DNA of 64,000 bases. It comes from Parabacteroides merdae ATCC 43184. GTDB lineage: Bacteria > Bacteroidota > Bacteroidia > Bacteroidales > Tannerellaceae. The notes beneath the pieces are model-generated. The model saw only the letters and a program-made list of their open reading frames with translations. It did no database searches and was not told where the DNA came from. The first letter of the stretch is position 1. The number at the start of each line of letters is the position of its first letter. The DNA lies in NCBI RefSeq assembly GCF_025151215.1, contig NZ_CP102286.1, forward strand, positions 3,410,001 to 3,474,000, in the 5' to 3' direction. A program made the translations under genes and the position numbers. This document shows, one piece after another, positions 1-8,705 of the stretch.

Positions 1-164
1 CCGGGAAATCGAACATCGAGCACAACACGTCATACTCCGGAATCATCTCTAAAACTTCTTCGTACGTGAAATCTCTTCCTTCGGGAAAAGTAACCTCATA
101 CTTGCTTTCCAGCTCGGTAAAACCTTCGCGGAACATGTCGTAAGTAACTAATATCTTTGTCATA
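1..164 (-). CDS. D-2-hydroxyacid dehydrogenase family protein, N-terminal part only
   Basis: The gene starts at the ATG complementary to 162-164 and runs off the left edge, so about 54 residues are visible, beginning MTKILVTYDMFREGFTEL. This looks like the N-terminal substrate-binding part of NAD-dependent D-isomer-specific 2-hydroxyacid dehydrogenases (glycerate or phosphoglycerate dehydrogenase-like): an initial beta strand, then a helix, then a segment ending EYDVLCSMFDFP. The nucleotide-binding domain and catalytic residues lie outside the window, so substrate cannot be judged. A TATTTTTG promoter element lies just upstream on the same strand. Family assignment is an inference from a short stretch. 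Confidence 0.55.
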
Positions 165-183
165 ACTATTCTTTTTAAATTTG

Positions 184-191
184 CAAAAATA
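184..191 (-). promoter_or_regulatory. Bacteroidota -7 promoter element (TATTTTTG)
   Basis: Read on the minus strand this is TATTTTTG, matching the TAnnTTTG -7 consensus of Bacteroidota primary sigma factors. It lies about 20 bases upstream of the start at 164. No clear -33 TTTG was identified. Confidence 0.5.
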
Positions 192-207
192 TAAAATTAT
201 CCGATGT

Positions 208-1014
208 TCACTTCTTTTCATGGTCACGGATAAACCGGACGGCTAAAGGGAAAGCGGCGGCGCACATACTGCCGTGGTCGAAACCGCCCAACTCGTAAAG
301 GGTCACATCAGGATGGCCGAGCAGTTTGAAAAGGCGGTAGAAATAGGCGGACTCTTCGTAACGGCCATACAATTCCTTTTCACGGTCACCGGAAAGGATC
401 AGAATAGGGGCGCAATCATTCCGGACATGGTACAAGGGAGCCGTTTCGTCGATTGTCGGCTGCAAAGGTTTCAACCCTCGCTGGTTGCGGGTTTCGAAAT
501 GAGTGATTACCTGGCCGCTGAAAGGGATGATCCCGGCAAGCTTGTCGGCATCTTTCCCATAACGCGCCAACAGCTTCTTATCCAATCCGACCATATCGAC
601 CAGATATCCGCCTGCAGAATGGCCGGCAATATAGATGGAGGAGGTGTCGCCTCCGTATTTTCCTATATTATCGAATACCCAAGCAACGGCGGCAGCGGCA
701 TCATCGACGATCTCCATCGTCTTCACATGCGGAGACAAACGGTATTCGACACCTACGACTACCATGCCGTCCGTTAATAACCCGGAAGGGATTTCACGAC
801 TCCCGCCGGTCAAACCGCCGCCATGAAACCAAACCACGACCGGCGCATTTTGTACATCCGGCTGGTAAGCAATATCCAGACGACACATTTTAGAAGCATA
901 TTCATCACCTGTATTTCCACGGTACGGGACATTACGATCATAGGAATAATTAGCAACGATAGCCATCACAGCAAACCAGGCAAGCAGAAAGGTTAATCCG
1001 ATTTTATTCGTCAT
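208..1014 (-). CDS. alpha/beta hydrolase (esterase/lipase, HSL or BD-FAE-like)
   Basis: A 268-residue alpha/beta hydrolase. After an N-terminal hydrophobic segment (LTFLLAWFAVMAIVA, signal anchor or signal peptide) comes the oxyanion motif VWFHGGGLTGG and the nucleophile elbow GHSAGG, whose serine is the expected nucleophile. Acid and histidine candidates lie near LSGDREKE and GGFDHGSM close to the C-terminus. These are the marks of carboxylesterases that deacetylate or de-esterify small substrates, probably in the periplasm. The start at 1014 (MTNKIGLTFLL) is chosen over an upstream ATG at 1101 because it puts the hydrophobic segment at the N-terminus. Neighbours give no substrate hint. Confidence 0.8.
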   Translation of the reverse strand: MTNKIGLTFLLAWFAVMAIVANYSYDRNVPYRGNTGDEYASKMCRLDIAYQPDVQNAPVVVWFHGGGLTGGSREIPSGLLTDGMVVVGVEYRLSPHVKTMEIVDDAAAAVAWVFDNIGKYGGDTSSIYIAGHSAGGYLVDMVGLDKKLLARYGKDADKLAGIIPFSGQVITHFETRNQRGLKPLQPTIDETAPLYHVRNDCAPILILSGDREKELYGRYEESAYFYRLFKLLGHPDVTLYELGGFDHGSMCAAAFPLAVRFIRDHEKK

Positions 1015-1193
1015 ATTATACACTAAATTTGAATTGATTAAACACAAAAAACATCCTCCAAATGTAATCAGCTTTTTACAACTAAACAAACAATCTGCCA
1101 TTTCGCACAGGGCAACCGCATCAAAATCATAAAGCGTCCATCCGTTTTCGCCACCGATACGGACTAATCATATGAATGTTTTTGCAAAAGCAA

Positions 1194-1284
1194 CTATCAT
1201 ACTATCATATCCGCATGTGTATCGGTTTAAACCAATATATTATGTTATGATAGTTACCGTTTTGAACTATCATTCATCTGTCAT
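1194..1284. repeat. bipartite intergenic element, module A, copy 1 (TATCAT boxes around a palindrome)
   Basis: Boxes CTATCAT at 1194-1200 and 1202-1208 form an 8-bp-period pair. A gap of 15 bp leads to the palindrome GGTTTAAACC (1224-1233), then 13 bp to an inverted box ATGATAG (1247-1253). Further boxes are CTATCAT at 1267-1273 and CTGTCAT at 1278-1284. The same order and spacing recur near 16.3, 59.3 and 59.9 kb. It lies between a minus-strand esterase gene and a plus-strand membrane protein gene, and no coding region covers it. Confidence 0.75.
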
Positions 1285-1439
1285 AACCATCATGGCAAAA
1301 AACGATAACGTGCTGTGTATTAATTGTACGATAAAAACAGGGACCGTTCGGGAACAGGTACGAAACCTGTTAAAACGGCTTCTTTTTTCATCAAGACAGG
1401 CTTTTCTTTTGTCAAAAACAGCTTGCAAAGCCGCTTGAG

Positions 1440-1518
1440 ACCCGGGTGTACCCATCATGGAGACCCGGGTGCGGGAGAGGTGCAGACCCGGGTCTGTGCG
1501 AGACCTTTACGGGGGTGT
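1440..1518. repeat. bipartite intergenic element, module B, copy 1 (23-bp-period boxes)
   Basis: Boxes ACCCGGGTGT, ACCCGGGTGC and ACCCGGGTCT begin at 1440, 1463 and 1486, and ACGGGGGTGT begins at 1509, giving an exact 23-bp period for four copies. The first three are preceded by AGA or GAGA. The array is clearly GC-richer than its surroundings. Related arrays occur at 16078-16158 and 59615-59695. The stretch from 1519 to 1733 shows only a likely promoter. Confidence 0.75.
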
Positions 1519-1685
1519 GGGGATGTTTATCCGCCATGTTAGAAGTGTTTTTATGCCCTGTTTTTGCATCTTTTTCAAGGAAAAAAGTCGTTTTATATTT
1601 AAACGGCCCCGTTTTGTCAATGCTATTTTGGTGCGGTTAGCCTGCCATTTCCCGCCTTCTTTTTCCGATAAAGCCGATTATTTCC

Positions 1686-1693
1686 TATTTTTG
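1686..1693 (+). promoter_or_regulatory. Bacteroidota -7 promoter element (TATTTTTG)
   Basis: TATTTTTG fits TAnnTTTG and lies 40 bases before the start of the SpmA/SpmB-like gene at 1734. No convincing -33 element is seen. Confidence 0.45.
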
Positions 1694-1733
1694 TAACCAT
1701 TAACAAGTATCTTATTACCTGTCAACAACTACT

Positions 1734-2966
1734 ATGGTTCTAAATTATATCTGGATCGCTTTCTTTCTGATTGCTTTCGTGGTGGCGCTTTGCAAATTAG
1801 CCATCGGCGGAGACACGGAAGTTTTCACCCATATCATCAACGCTTCTTTTGCTTCGGCAAAGACAGGGTTCGAGATATCCCTCGGACTGACGGGAGTCTT
1901 GGCTCTTTGGCTCGGCATCATGAAAATCGGGGAAAAAGGGGGCGTGATACAGGCCTTTGCCCGGTTGACGGCACCCGTGTTCAGCAAGCTCTTTCCGGGA
2001 ATACCGAAAGACCATCCAGCAACGGGTTCTATCTTCATGTGCATTTCCGCCAACCTGTTAGGCTTGGACAATGCCGCCACGCCGATGGGACTGAAAGCCA
2101 TGAAAGAGTTGCAGGAGCTGAACACGCAGAAGGATTCAGCCAGCGATCCGATGATCATGTTCCTTTGCATCAATGCTTCAGGACTGACACTGATTCCGGT
2201 CTCCATCATGACCTACCGGGCACAGATGGGAGCGGCAAACCCGGCTGATGTCTTCCTGCCCCTCATGCTCGCGACCTTCTCTTCTACCCTGGTCGCCATA
2301 TTGGCGGTCTGCTTCAAGCAACGGATCAACATCCTGCAACGGAACCTGCTGCTTTTCTTCGGCGGGATGATCGCGTTCATCGGTGGTCTGGCCTTGCTTT
2401 TCGGGATGATGAGCCAGCAATCGGTCTCCCTCTACTCCACCCTGTTTGCCAACATTTTGCTTTTCTCTATTATATGCGGATTCATTATCAGCGGTATCCG
2501 CAAAAAAATCAACGTATACGACACCTTTATCGAAGGCGCAAAAGAGGGTTTCCAGACTGCCGTGACGATCATCCCCTACCTCATCGCCGTATTGGTTGCC
2601 ATTGCCGTTTTCCGGGCTTCGGGAGCGATGGATTTCCTGATCGACGGCATCCGCATGGGAGTCTCGGCAGCAGGGCTGGACACGCAGTTCGTGGAAGGTC
2701 TGCCTACCATGCTGATGAAACCGCTCAGCGGCAGCGGGGCGCGGGGTATGATGCTGGATGCGATGAACACCTACGGCGCGGATTCGTTCATCGGCCGCCT
2801 CTGTTCCATCGTGCAAGGATCGAGCGACACGACTTTCTACGTCGTCGCCCTTTATTTCGGCAGTGTCGGAATCCGCAACACCTACTATACGATCCCCTGT
2901 TCGCTACTGGCCGATTTAGCCGGGGCGGTGGCAGCGGTCACTATGACGTATCTGTTTTTTACCTAA
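1734..2966 (+). CDS. nucleoside-recognition (Gate) membrane protein, SpmA-SpmB-like fusion
   Basis: A 410-residue polytopic inner-membrane protein. The N-terminal half resembles spore maturation protein SpmA (FEISLGLTGVLALWLGIMKI, then NLLGLDNAATPMGLKAM). The C-terminal half resembles SpmB (FIEGAKEGFQTAVTIIPYLI, then MKPLSGSGARGMMLDAM and IVQGSSDTTFYVVALYFGS). In Firmicutes these are two genes; here they are one chain, each half with a nucleoside-recognition/Gate domain. The transported substrate is unknown and a spore role is not expected in this non-sporulating group. The gene appears to stand alone, with ybeY following after 124 bp. Confidence 0.8.
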   Translation: MVLNYIWIAFFLIAFVVALCKLAIGGDTEVFTHIINASFASAKTGFEISLGLTGVLALWLGIMKIGEKGGVIQAFARLTAPVFSKLFPGIPKDHPATGSIFMCISANLLGLDNAATPMGLKAMKELQELNTQKDSASDPMIMFLCINASGLTLIPVSIMTYRAQMGAANPADVFLPLMLATFSSTLVAILAVCFKQRINILQRNLLLFFGGMIAFIGGLALLFGMMSQQSVSLYSTLFANILLFSIICGFIISGIRKKINVYDTFIEGAKEGFQTAVTIIPYLIAVLVAIAVFRASGAMDFLIDGIRMGVSAAGLDTQFVEGLPTMLMKPLSGSGARGMMLDAMNTYGADSFIGRLCSIVQGSSDTTFYVVALYFGSVGIRNTYYTIPCSLLADLAGAVAAVTMTYLFFT

Positions 2967-3090
2967 TATCAAAATGACACTCCTACCCCATGTAAATCGG
3001 ATTAGTAGTGCATCTATCTTGGAATTAGCATAGCAGATAATTATTTTTAACATATCATTCGGTAAGATAAAACATAAAAAGAATAACAAT

Positions 3091-3537
3091 ATGGCAATAG
3101 CATTCTACGCGGAAGACACCAAGCTTCCGGCAATCAAAAAGAGAGCGGTCGGCAACTGGGTAAAGGAAGTTGCCGCCACATACGGTAAGAAGGTCGGCGA
3201 TATCAGCTACATCTTCTGCTCCGACGAGAAGATTCTGGAAGTAAACCGCCAGTACCTCCAACATGATTATTATACAGATATCATCACGTTCGATTATACG
3301 AGCGGCGATAAGATCTCCGGCGACCTGTTTATCAGCCTCGATACGGTGAAGACTAATTCCGAAGCCTTCAACACTCCCTACAACGAGGAACTCCACCGTA
3401 CCATCATCCACGGTATCCTCCACCTCTGCGGCATCAACGATAAAGGACCTGGGGAACGCGAGCTCATGGAGGCCAACGAAAACAAAGCCCTGGCGATATT
3501 GCCGGAGGAATGCCGGGAAAGTCAACTTTCCCGGTAA
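3091..3537 (+). CDS. ybeY: endoribonuclease YbeY, rRNA maturation factor
   Basis: A 148-residue protein of the UPF0054/YbeY family, a zinc-dependent endoribonuclease acting in 16S rRNA 3'-end processing and ribosome quality control. The signature region reads HGILHLCGIND and continues with KGPGE. The first two metal-ligand histidines (HGxLH) are present. The third histidine of the usual HGxLHLxGxDH motif is not in the usual place, since the aspartate is followed by lysine. The segment YTDIITFDY is also typical. In many bacteria mnmG and ybeY are neighbours, but here mnmG is 7 kb away. A hairpin follows at 3621-3649. Confidence 0.9.
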   Translation: MAIAFYAEDTKLPAIKKRAVGNWVKEVAATYGKKVGDISYIFCSDEKILEVNRQYLQHDYYTDIITFDYTSGDKISGDLFISLDTVKTNSEAFNTPYNEELHRTIIHGILHLCGINDKGPGERELMEANENKALAILPEECRESQLSR

Positions 3538-3620
3538 AAAGAAATGTCTGGAGCCGCTTCCTGTTAAGGATGCTACTGAAGAGGTTGTATGATATGTGTG
3601 CCTGATAAAAGCCTGCACAT

Positions 3621-3649
3621 GCTCCGGTGAAAACAGAAATTACCGGAGC
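3621..3649 (+). terminator. hairpin downstream of ybeY
   Basis: GCTCCGGT (3621-3628) and ACCGGAGC (3642-3649) form an 8-bp stem with a 13-nt loop. There is no strong T run after it, so termination is only possible. Confidence 0.35.
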
Positions 3650-3806
3650 AATGCTCCCAAAACCGATTACTCACTATCACTACCCAAATACTCATACCAA
3701 ACGGCTATTTGCTTATTTGCCGGATACTCCCCCGATGTTATCACATAGATTTGGATACCTGGGAACAGGCAAATAAGGGATTGGTAACAATAATAAATGA
3801 TCCGGC

Positions 3807-4970
3807 ATGAAAGGCACAACTATTTTCTTTCTATCTATTCTGTTAATAACGACAGGTTGTAAAAGACTGGATCAAACGGCAGACGACTTGATCACAGTAG
3901 ATGTAACCAATAATTCTTTTCCCAAAAAGGAACTGGCTCTTCAAGATTTCATGGATGTAGAATATATCCCGCTGGAAACAAACGATGATTTTGTTAATCA
4001 AGGGTTTGTGCAGGCTATAGGTAAAGAATTCATATTAGCAAAGAACTATAGGGATGACGGTGATATTTTTGTGTATGACCGGACCGGAAAAGCCATTCGT
4101 AAGATAAATCGTAAAGGGCAAGGAGGAGAAGAATACATCTCTTGTAGAAGTGTTACATTGGATGAAGAAAACAATGAAATGTTTATAAACGATTTCTTGG
4201 CAAGAAAAATAAAGGTCTATGACTTGGAGGGAAATTTTAAACGAAGTATCAAACAGAAACAAGATGGTGATACCCAGTTTTATTTGGATATATTTAATTA
4301 CGATAAAGAGAATCTGATTTGTTACGATGAATGCAATCAAGAGATACCATTCCTACTCGTATCGAAGCAAGACGGAAACATAACCAAAGAGATTAGAACC
4401 CCATTTAAAGAAAAGAAGCTATTTCTTCAACTTTTAAGACATGAAGGAGGAACGAGAGCTGCCGGACCGGGCGAATACAGTAGAATAATCCCATTCAATG
4501 GCAATTGGATTCTATTAGAACCCTCGTCAGACACGATCTACACATTAATGCCCGATTACAATTTGCGGCCGTTTATCGTGCGAACACCTCCTATTCACAT
4601 TATGAATCCAGAATCTTTCTTGGTTTTAAAGTTGGTTTCCGATCGTTATTATTTCATGGAAAGTATAAAGAACGTATATGATTTCAGCAAAGAAGAAGGC
4701 TTTCCGAGAACCTACTTCGTGTACGATACAGAGGAAAAGGATTTCTTCAGGTATATCATATACAATGGCGATTATTCTTATAAAAAAGAATTCTATATGG
4801 TCATGCTGACCCCTATCAATTCCAAAGGTGAATTATGGGCAACTATAAATGCTTTCGACCTTTGCGAGGACTATAAAAAAGGGAAGTTGAAAGGCAAACT
4901 AAAAGAAGTCGCTGCAACATTGGAAGAGGATGACAACCGGGTGATTATGTTGGTCAAACACAAAAAGTAA
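3807..4970 (+). CDS. 6-bladed beta-propeller lipoprotein
   Basis: A 387-residue lipoprotein. The N-terminus has a short hydrophobic signal ending in the lipobox TTGC (residues 16-19). The body matches the Bacteroidales 6-bladed beta-propeller/DUF4934-type proteins (BF3164-like): a conserved opening LALQDFMDVEYIPLETN, repeated FVYDRTGK and KVYDLEGNF blade motifs, and INRKGQGGEEY. Function is unknown; such genes are common in Bacteroides and Parabacteroides genomes, often in paralogous sets. A short degraded copy of its 3' end lies just downstream (5023-5136), so a tandem paralog was probably lost. It is A/T-richer than its neighbours. Confidence 0.75.
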   Translation: MKGTTIFFLSILLITTGCKRLDQTADDLITVDVTNNSFPKKELALQDFMDVEYIPLETNDDFVNQGFVQAIGKEFILAKNYRDDGDIFVYDRTGKAIRKINRKGQGGEEYISCRSVTLDEENNEMFINDFLARKIKVYDLEGNFKRSIKQKQDGDTQFYLDIFNYDKENLICYDECNQEIPFLLVSKQDGNITKEIRTPFKEKKLFLQLLRHEGGTRAAGPGEYSRIIPFNGNWILLEPSSDTIYTLMPDYNLRPFIVRTPPIHIMNPESFLVLKLVSDRYYFMESIKNVYDFSKEEGFPRTYFVYDTEEKDFFRYIIYNGDYSYKKEFYMVMLTPINSKGELWATINAFDLCEDYKKGKLKGKLKEVAATLEEDDNRVIMLVKHKK

Positions 4971-5022
4971 TCCTTAGGATATATTAAAATCAAAACCTTT
5001 AAACGGCAAAATCCCGTCCTGC

Positions 5023-5136
5023 CAATTTTTAGAAGCATCGGATCTTATCCGAGATTATAAAGGGGGAAAGCTAAAGGGCTAATTGAAAGAAGTGGCTGCT
5101 ACAGTAATTCCATCCTTTTCACAAAGTCAGAAATAA
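5023..5136 (+). pseudogene. degraded duplicate of the 3' end of the upstream propeller gene
   Basis: Translating from 5023 gives QFLEASDLIRDYKGGKLKG, then a stop (TAA at 5080-5082), then LKEVAATVIPSFSQSQK and a stop at 5134-5136. This parallels NAFDLCEDYKKGKLKGKLKEVAATL near the C-terminus of the intact gene ending at 4970. It is therefore a relic of a second paralog, now broken by an in-frame stop. The rest of 4971-5270 shows nothing else recognisable. Confidence 0.65.
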
Positions 5137-5270
5137 AATAAACAATATACAACAAACTTTTATTTCAAATACTCATTCAAAACAACCATCCGCTCATTAA
5201 GTCAATAATAAGCGGTCTTTACGGGATATATTTGAAGGGTTATTCAATTATTCATCTTATTTTTACAGGT

Positions 5271-7919
5271 ATGAAAACAACAACGCTCCTATTGCTTCTC
5301 CTTTTTCTAGTAAACAGCAGTTCGGCTGAAACGTTCATCCCCTATACCCCCGACTCTTTGAAAAAGGGCGATTGGGTGGAAATCGAGTCCGTCCACTACT
5401 ATCCCTATGTGGCTCCGGGCATCGAAGAAAAGGTTCCCTGGCGGGCGGAAAACATCCGACGAGTCATCTTTAAGGCGACCGTAACGGATCTGAATGAACG
5501 TACCCTCACCCTTGATTATACGTTCAAGAGCCTGTACGATTGCAGGAACGATACCGGGAAGCCCGGTTTCTACTATTTTGACAGCCGTTATCGGCAGGAC
5601 TTCACATTCGATCACGAGATGGTCGGCAAACGGTTCCTGCGCGTCACATACGATCGGGAAAGCCAGAAAGCACATACTTTAGACAGACAAGAAACGACCT
5701 TTTCTTACTCGAAAAACTATGTTCCTTTCGGAGTAAGACAGGCAGGGTTGTCTGCCTATCCGGGAACGACTATCCAGGATTCCTTACCCTTGGACAAACA
5801 GCTTGCACCGGCGGTACAGGATATCCTGACCGGCTGGCAGGAAGACGGGATGCCTCGGCTGGCACAAAACATGCGGGTCATAGACGCCTCGTTCTCCCTT
5901 CCTCCGAATACGGAATTTACGTGTAGCTATGTCAATTTCGACTTGTCTGACGATTTGACCGTCCACAAAAAGATATTCATTGCCTACCCGACAGAATACA
6001 AAGTGGGCAAACGGGTGACGATCCTGCTTACTCCGGGGGATTCCATCACGCAAGACAAAGAATTATTTACCACAACACACAAAAGACGTTATCAGGGACG
6101 GGGAAGCGAACAAAACAATTTCCAATACAGCTACCGAAGATTCGCCGACCTGTACGAATCAGACCTTTATATGTACCCTTCGGACCTCGAATCTCCCGAT
6201 CAAATGAAAAAAGCCTTCCAACTCCGCGAATCTTTGTTCCAAAATGTATTAGCGAAAGATTTTAAAAACATGGATCCTTATTGGCAGATGGTATTCGAAC
6301 GTTCGGAACAGTATCTTAAAGGGGCGCTTGCCCTTCATCTCTATATGTATGCCAGCGATAAAGAAGTTTGGCACAAAAGCGGCTTGGTCGACTGGCAAGC
6401 TCCCTATTTCGTCTCGGTCAATCCACTTATCGATTTTGCATACAGCATGCATCGACCGGAGGTCGCTAATTACTTTTATTTTTTGAATGTTTACACGATG
6501 TATAAGAAACAGGAATTGAAAGCAGATAACCTGAACCTAAAAACACAAAAAGCGAAGGAAAAATATTTATTGAATCCGGCAGATGATTATTATCTGAATA
6601 AACATATCCTCTCCGGCTTTCCCAAATATCAAGTAAACGGAATGAATTTACAATTTTTAATGCACGATAAAACGTTAGCTGAAACTCAAGAAGATTACAA
6701 CGATTTTATCCGCTCCTGTCCGGATACCAGCCTGACAAATCAGCTTCGAAGAGCATACGATAAACTATTGCCCTTCGAAGCCGGAAAAAATATCCGGGAA
6801 AGCGGCCTTATGATAGCCGATAGCCTGCATCTGGTGAAAGGAAGCGACCGAAAATACATCCTGCTGTTTTTATCAACGAGGGAACAAGGTCTTCCAGCGC
6901 CAAGCCTTCAAAATGCACTCGATTTCAAGAAACGCCTCGAATCGGAAGGGCTGGCCTCCATCGTGCAACTCGAATTATATTCAAAATTCCAATCTAACAA
7001 TGCCAAACGGGTAAAGCCTTTTAAAGCTATTTCCGATCTGCAAATAGAAGAATTAAGGCGTAAGGAACTCGGCACCGTGACTATCCTGATGCGTGAAGAC
7101 GGGACCATCCTCCATCGGCAATTTACGAATTGGCAATTTGATCCCAGCCCCGCCTTGGAAATCATTCAAAACGACCTGAAACGGGAAGACGAATCTTTCA
7201 ACGATTTTCTAAAAGGATTCAAAGAAGGAGTATTAGGTACGCTTTTAATCGCGGCAATCATCGGTATCGCTTATTATTCCAGGGTGAAAGGGAAGCAAAA
7301 GAAGGAACGTAACCGCCGCCGTATCCGTGAACTCGAACTACGCGCCATCCGTTCACAGATGAACCCGCATTTTATTTTTAATGCGCTCAGTTCGATCCAG
7401 AATCTGATCAACCGCTCGGCCAATCAGGAGGCGAATAAGTATTTGATCGACTTCTCACGCCTGTTGCGGAAAGTGCTGGCGACTTCCGAAAAGAAACTGG
7501 TCCCCCTCTCTGACGAGATCGAACAGTTGCAGCTCTACCTGAAGCTCGAACAGCTCCGTTTCCCCTTCTCCTACTCGCTGACGGTAGACAATAATATCGA
7601 ACCGGATGCGATCGAGATTCCGGGGATGCTGATACAGCCTTTCGTCGAAAATGCCGTCAAACACGGAATCGCTCCGCGCGGTACGGGAGAAATCATAATT
7701 CGATTATCTTTGCAAGACCAGTTGTTGGTTATCGACATCATCGACGATGGTCCCGGAATGGTAACTGAAACGGAAAGCGGCTTCGGTATCCGTGCCATCA
7801 GCAACGAGTTCGAGATATTAAAGGATTTGTACAATACGGAAATCGGCATAACGATCGAAAACAGGCAGAAGAAGGAATCTGTTTCCGGTTGCCATGTCCG
7901 GCTATCCATCCCTTTATAA
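5271..7919 (+). CDS. sensor histidine kinase, LytS/YehU type, with large periplasmic domain
   Basis: An 882-residue protein with a signal peptide (KTTTLLLLLLFLVNSSSA), a roughly 630-residue presumed periplasmic region, one transmembrane helix (VLGTLLIAAIIGIAYYS, near residues 653-670) and a cytoplasmic kinase of the His_kinase/HATPase type. The phospho-acceptor is His700 in QMNPHFIFNALSS. The ATP-binding N box is FVENAVKHGIAPRG and a G box is DDGPGM. The last part of the sensor region (about KYILLFLSTRE to LILHRQF) resembles a thioredoxin fold without an obvious CxxC; that is an inference. The ATG at 5271 is preferred over a TTG 39 bases upstream because it begins the signal peptide. The LytTR regulator follows after 8 bp. 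Confidence 0.85.
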   Translation: MKTTTLLLLLLFLVNSSSAETFIPYTPDSLKKGDWVEIESVHYYPYVAPGIEEKVPWRAENIRRVIFKATVTDLNERTLTLDYTFKSLYDCRNDTGKPGFYYFDSRYRQDFTFDHEMVGKRFLRVTYDRESQKAHTLDRQETTFSYSKNYVPFGVRQAGLSAYPGTTIQDSLPLDKQLAPAVQDILTGWQEDGMPRLAQNMRVIDASFSLPPNTEFTCSYVNFDLSDDLTVHKKIFIAYPTEYKVGKRVTILLTPGDSITQDKELFTTTHKRRYQGRGSEQNNFQYSYRRFADLYESDLYMYPSDLESPDQMKKAFQLRESLFQNVLAKDFKNMDPYWQMVFERSEQYLKGALALHLYMYASDKEVWHKSGLVDWQAPYFVSVNPLIDFAYSMHRPEVANYFYFLNVYTMYKKQELKADNLNLKTQKAKEKYLLNPADDYYLNKHILSGFPKYQVNGMNLQFLMHDKTLAETQEDYNDFIRSCPDTSLTNQLRRAYDKLLPFEAGKNIRESGLMIADSLHLVKGSDRKYILLFLSTREQGLPAPSLQNALDFKKRLESEGLASIVQLELYSKFQSNNAKRVKPFKAISDLQIEELRRKELGTVTILMREDGTILHRQFTNWQFDPSPALEIIQNDLKREDESFNDFLKGFKEGVLGTLLIAAIIGIAYYSRVKGKQKKERNRRRIRELELRAIRSQMNPHFIFNALSSIQNLINRSANQEANKYLIDFSRLLRKVLATSEKKLVPLSDEIEQLQLYLKLEQLRFPFSYSLTVDNNIEPDAIEIPGMLIQPFVENAVKHGIAPRGTGEIIIRLSLQDQLLVIDIIDDGPGMVTETESGFGIRAISNEFEILKDLYNTEIGITIENRQKKESVSGCHVRLSIPL

Positions 7920-7927
7920 GACAAAAT

Positions 7928-8683
7928 ATGGACACCAAAATAACCGCAGCAATCGTAGATGACGAGCAGGGGAACCGGGAGAACCTGCTCCGCATGATCG
8001 GGAACTATTGTCCGCAGATCAGGATATCGGCCATTTGCAGCTCCGTCACCGAAGCCCGTACCGTGCTGCCCGAAGCTAAACCGGACATCCTTTTCCTGGA
8101 TATCCGGTTAGGCGACGACACCGGTTTCTCCCTCTTAGGCAGCCTTCCGGAAATTCCTTTCGAAGTGATTTTCGTTACCGCCTACGATAGCTATGCAATC
8201 CAGGCCATCCGCTTCAGTGCGCTCGACTATCTGCTGAAGCCTATCGACCCGGAAGAACTGACGCATGCCGTAGACAAGGCGGTCCAGGTCGTCCTTCGGA
8301 AACAGGAGAACAAACGGATGCAGAACCTCCTGCAAAACACGCAAGCATTGGACAAACAAAAGAAAATAGCTCTGTCGGTCGCCGATAAGATAGAGTTTGT
8401 AGAAATCGGTTCCATCATCCGTTGCGAATCCGAAAGCAACTACACGACTTTCTATTTGAAATCGGGAGAAAAACTGATCGTATCGAAGACACTCAAGGAG
8501 TTTGACGAACTACTGGCCCCTTACCATTTCCTTCGCGTCCACCAATCACATCTGATCAACCTGGATGAAATCAAAAGTTTCATCAAAAGCGACGGTGGAT
8601 ATATACGCATGAAGGACGGAGCCTCGGTCAGCATTTCCCGCCAACGGCGAAACTATGTGATGGAAGTATTAAAACAATTATAA
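7928..8683 (+). CDS. LytTR-family response regulator
   Basis: A 251-residue regulator. The receiver domain (about 1-125) starts ITAAIVDDEQ and carries the phosphorylation site Asp58 in ILFLDIRLGDD, then FVTAYDSYAIQAIRFSALDYLLKP. The C-terminal LytTR DNA-binding domain (about 150-250) includes IIRCESESNYTTFYL and FLRVHQSHLINL. It is the partner of the kinase that ends 8 bp upstream. Targets cannot be read from the sequence; the convergent small envelope genes are not obviously under its control. Confidence 0.92.
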   Translation: MDTKITAAIVDDEQGNRENLLRMIGNYCPQIRISAICSSVTEARTVLPEAKPDILFLDIRLGDDTGFSLLGSLPEIPFEVIFVTAYDSYAIQAIRFSALDYLLKPIDPEELTHAVDKAVQVVLRKQENKRMQNLLQNTQALDKQKKIALSVADKIEFVEIGSIIRCESESNYTTFYLKSGEKLIVSKTLKEFDELLAPYHFLRVHQSHLINLDEIKSFIKSDGGYIRMKDGASVSISRQRRNYVMEVLKQL

Positions 8684-8705
8684 ACCAAGCCATCTAAATA
8701 ACTGC

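Noticed and set aside
1172..1438. Open frame of 88 codons over module A, copy 1
   Set aside because: It covers the TATCAT boxes and the palindrome, has odd composition and no recognisable protein features.
1440..1518. CRISPR-like array (also at 16078 and 59640)
   Set aside because: The repeated unit is only about 10 bp with 13-bp spacers, three or four copies, and no cas gene nearby. It is a periodic box array, not a CRISPR array.
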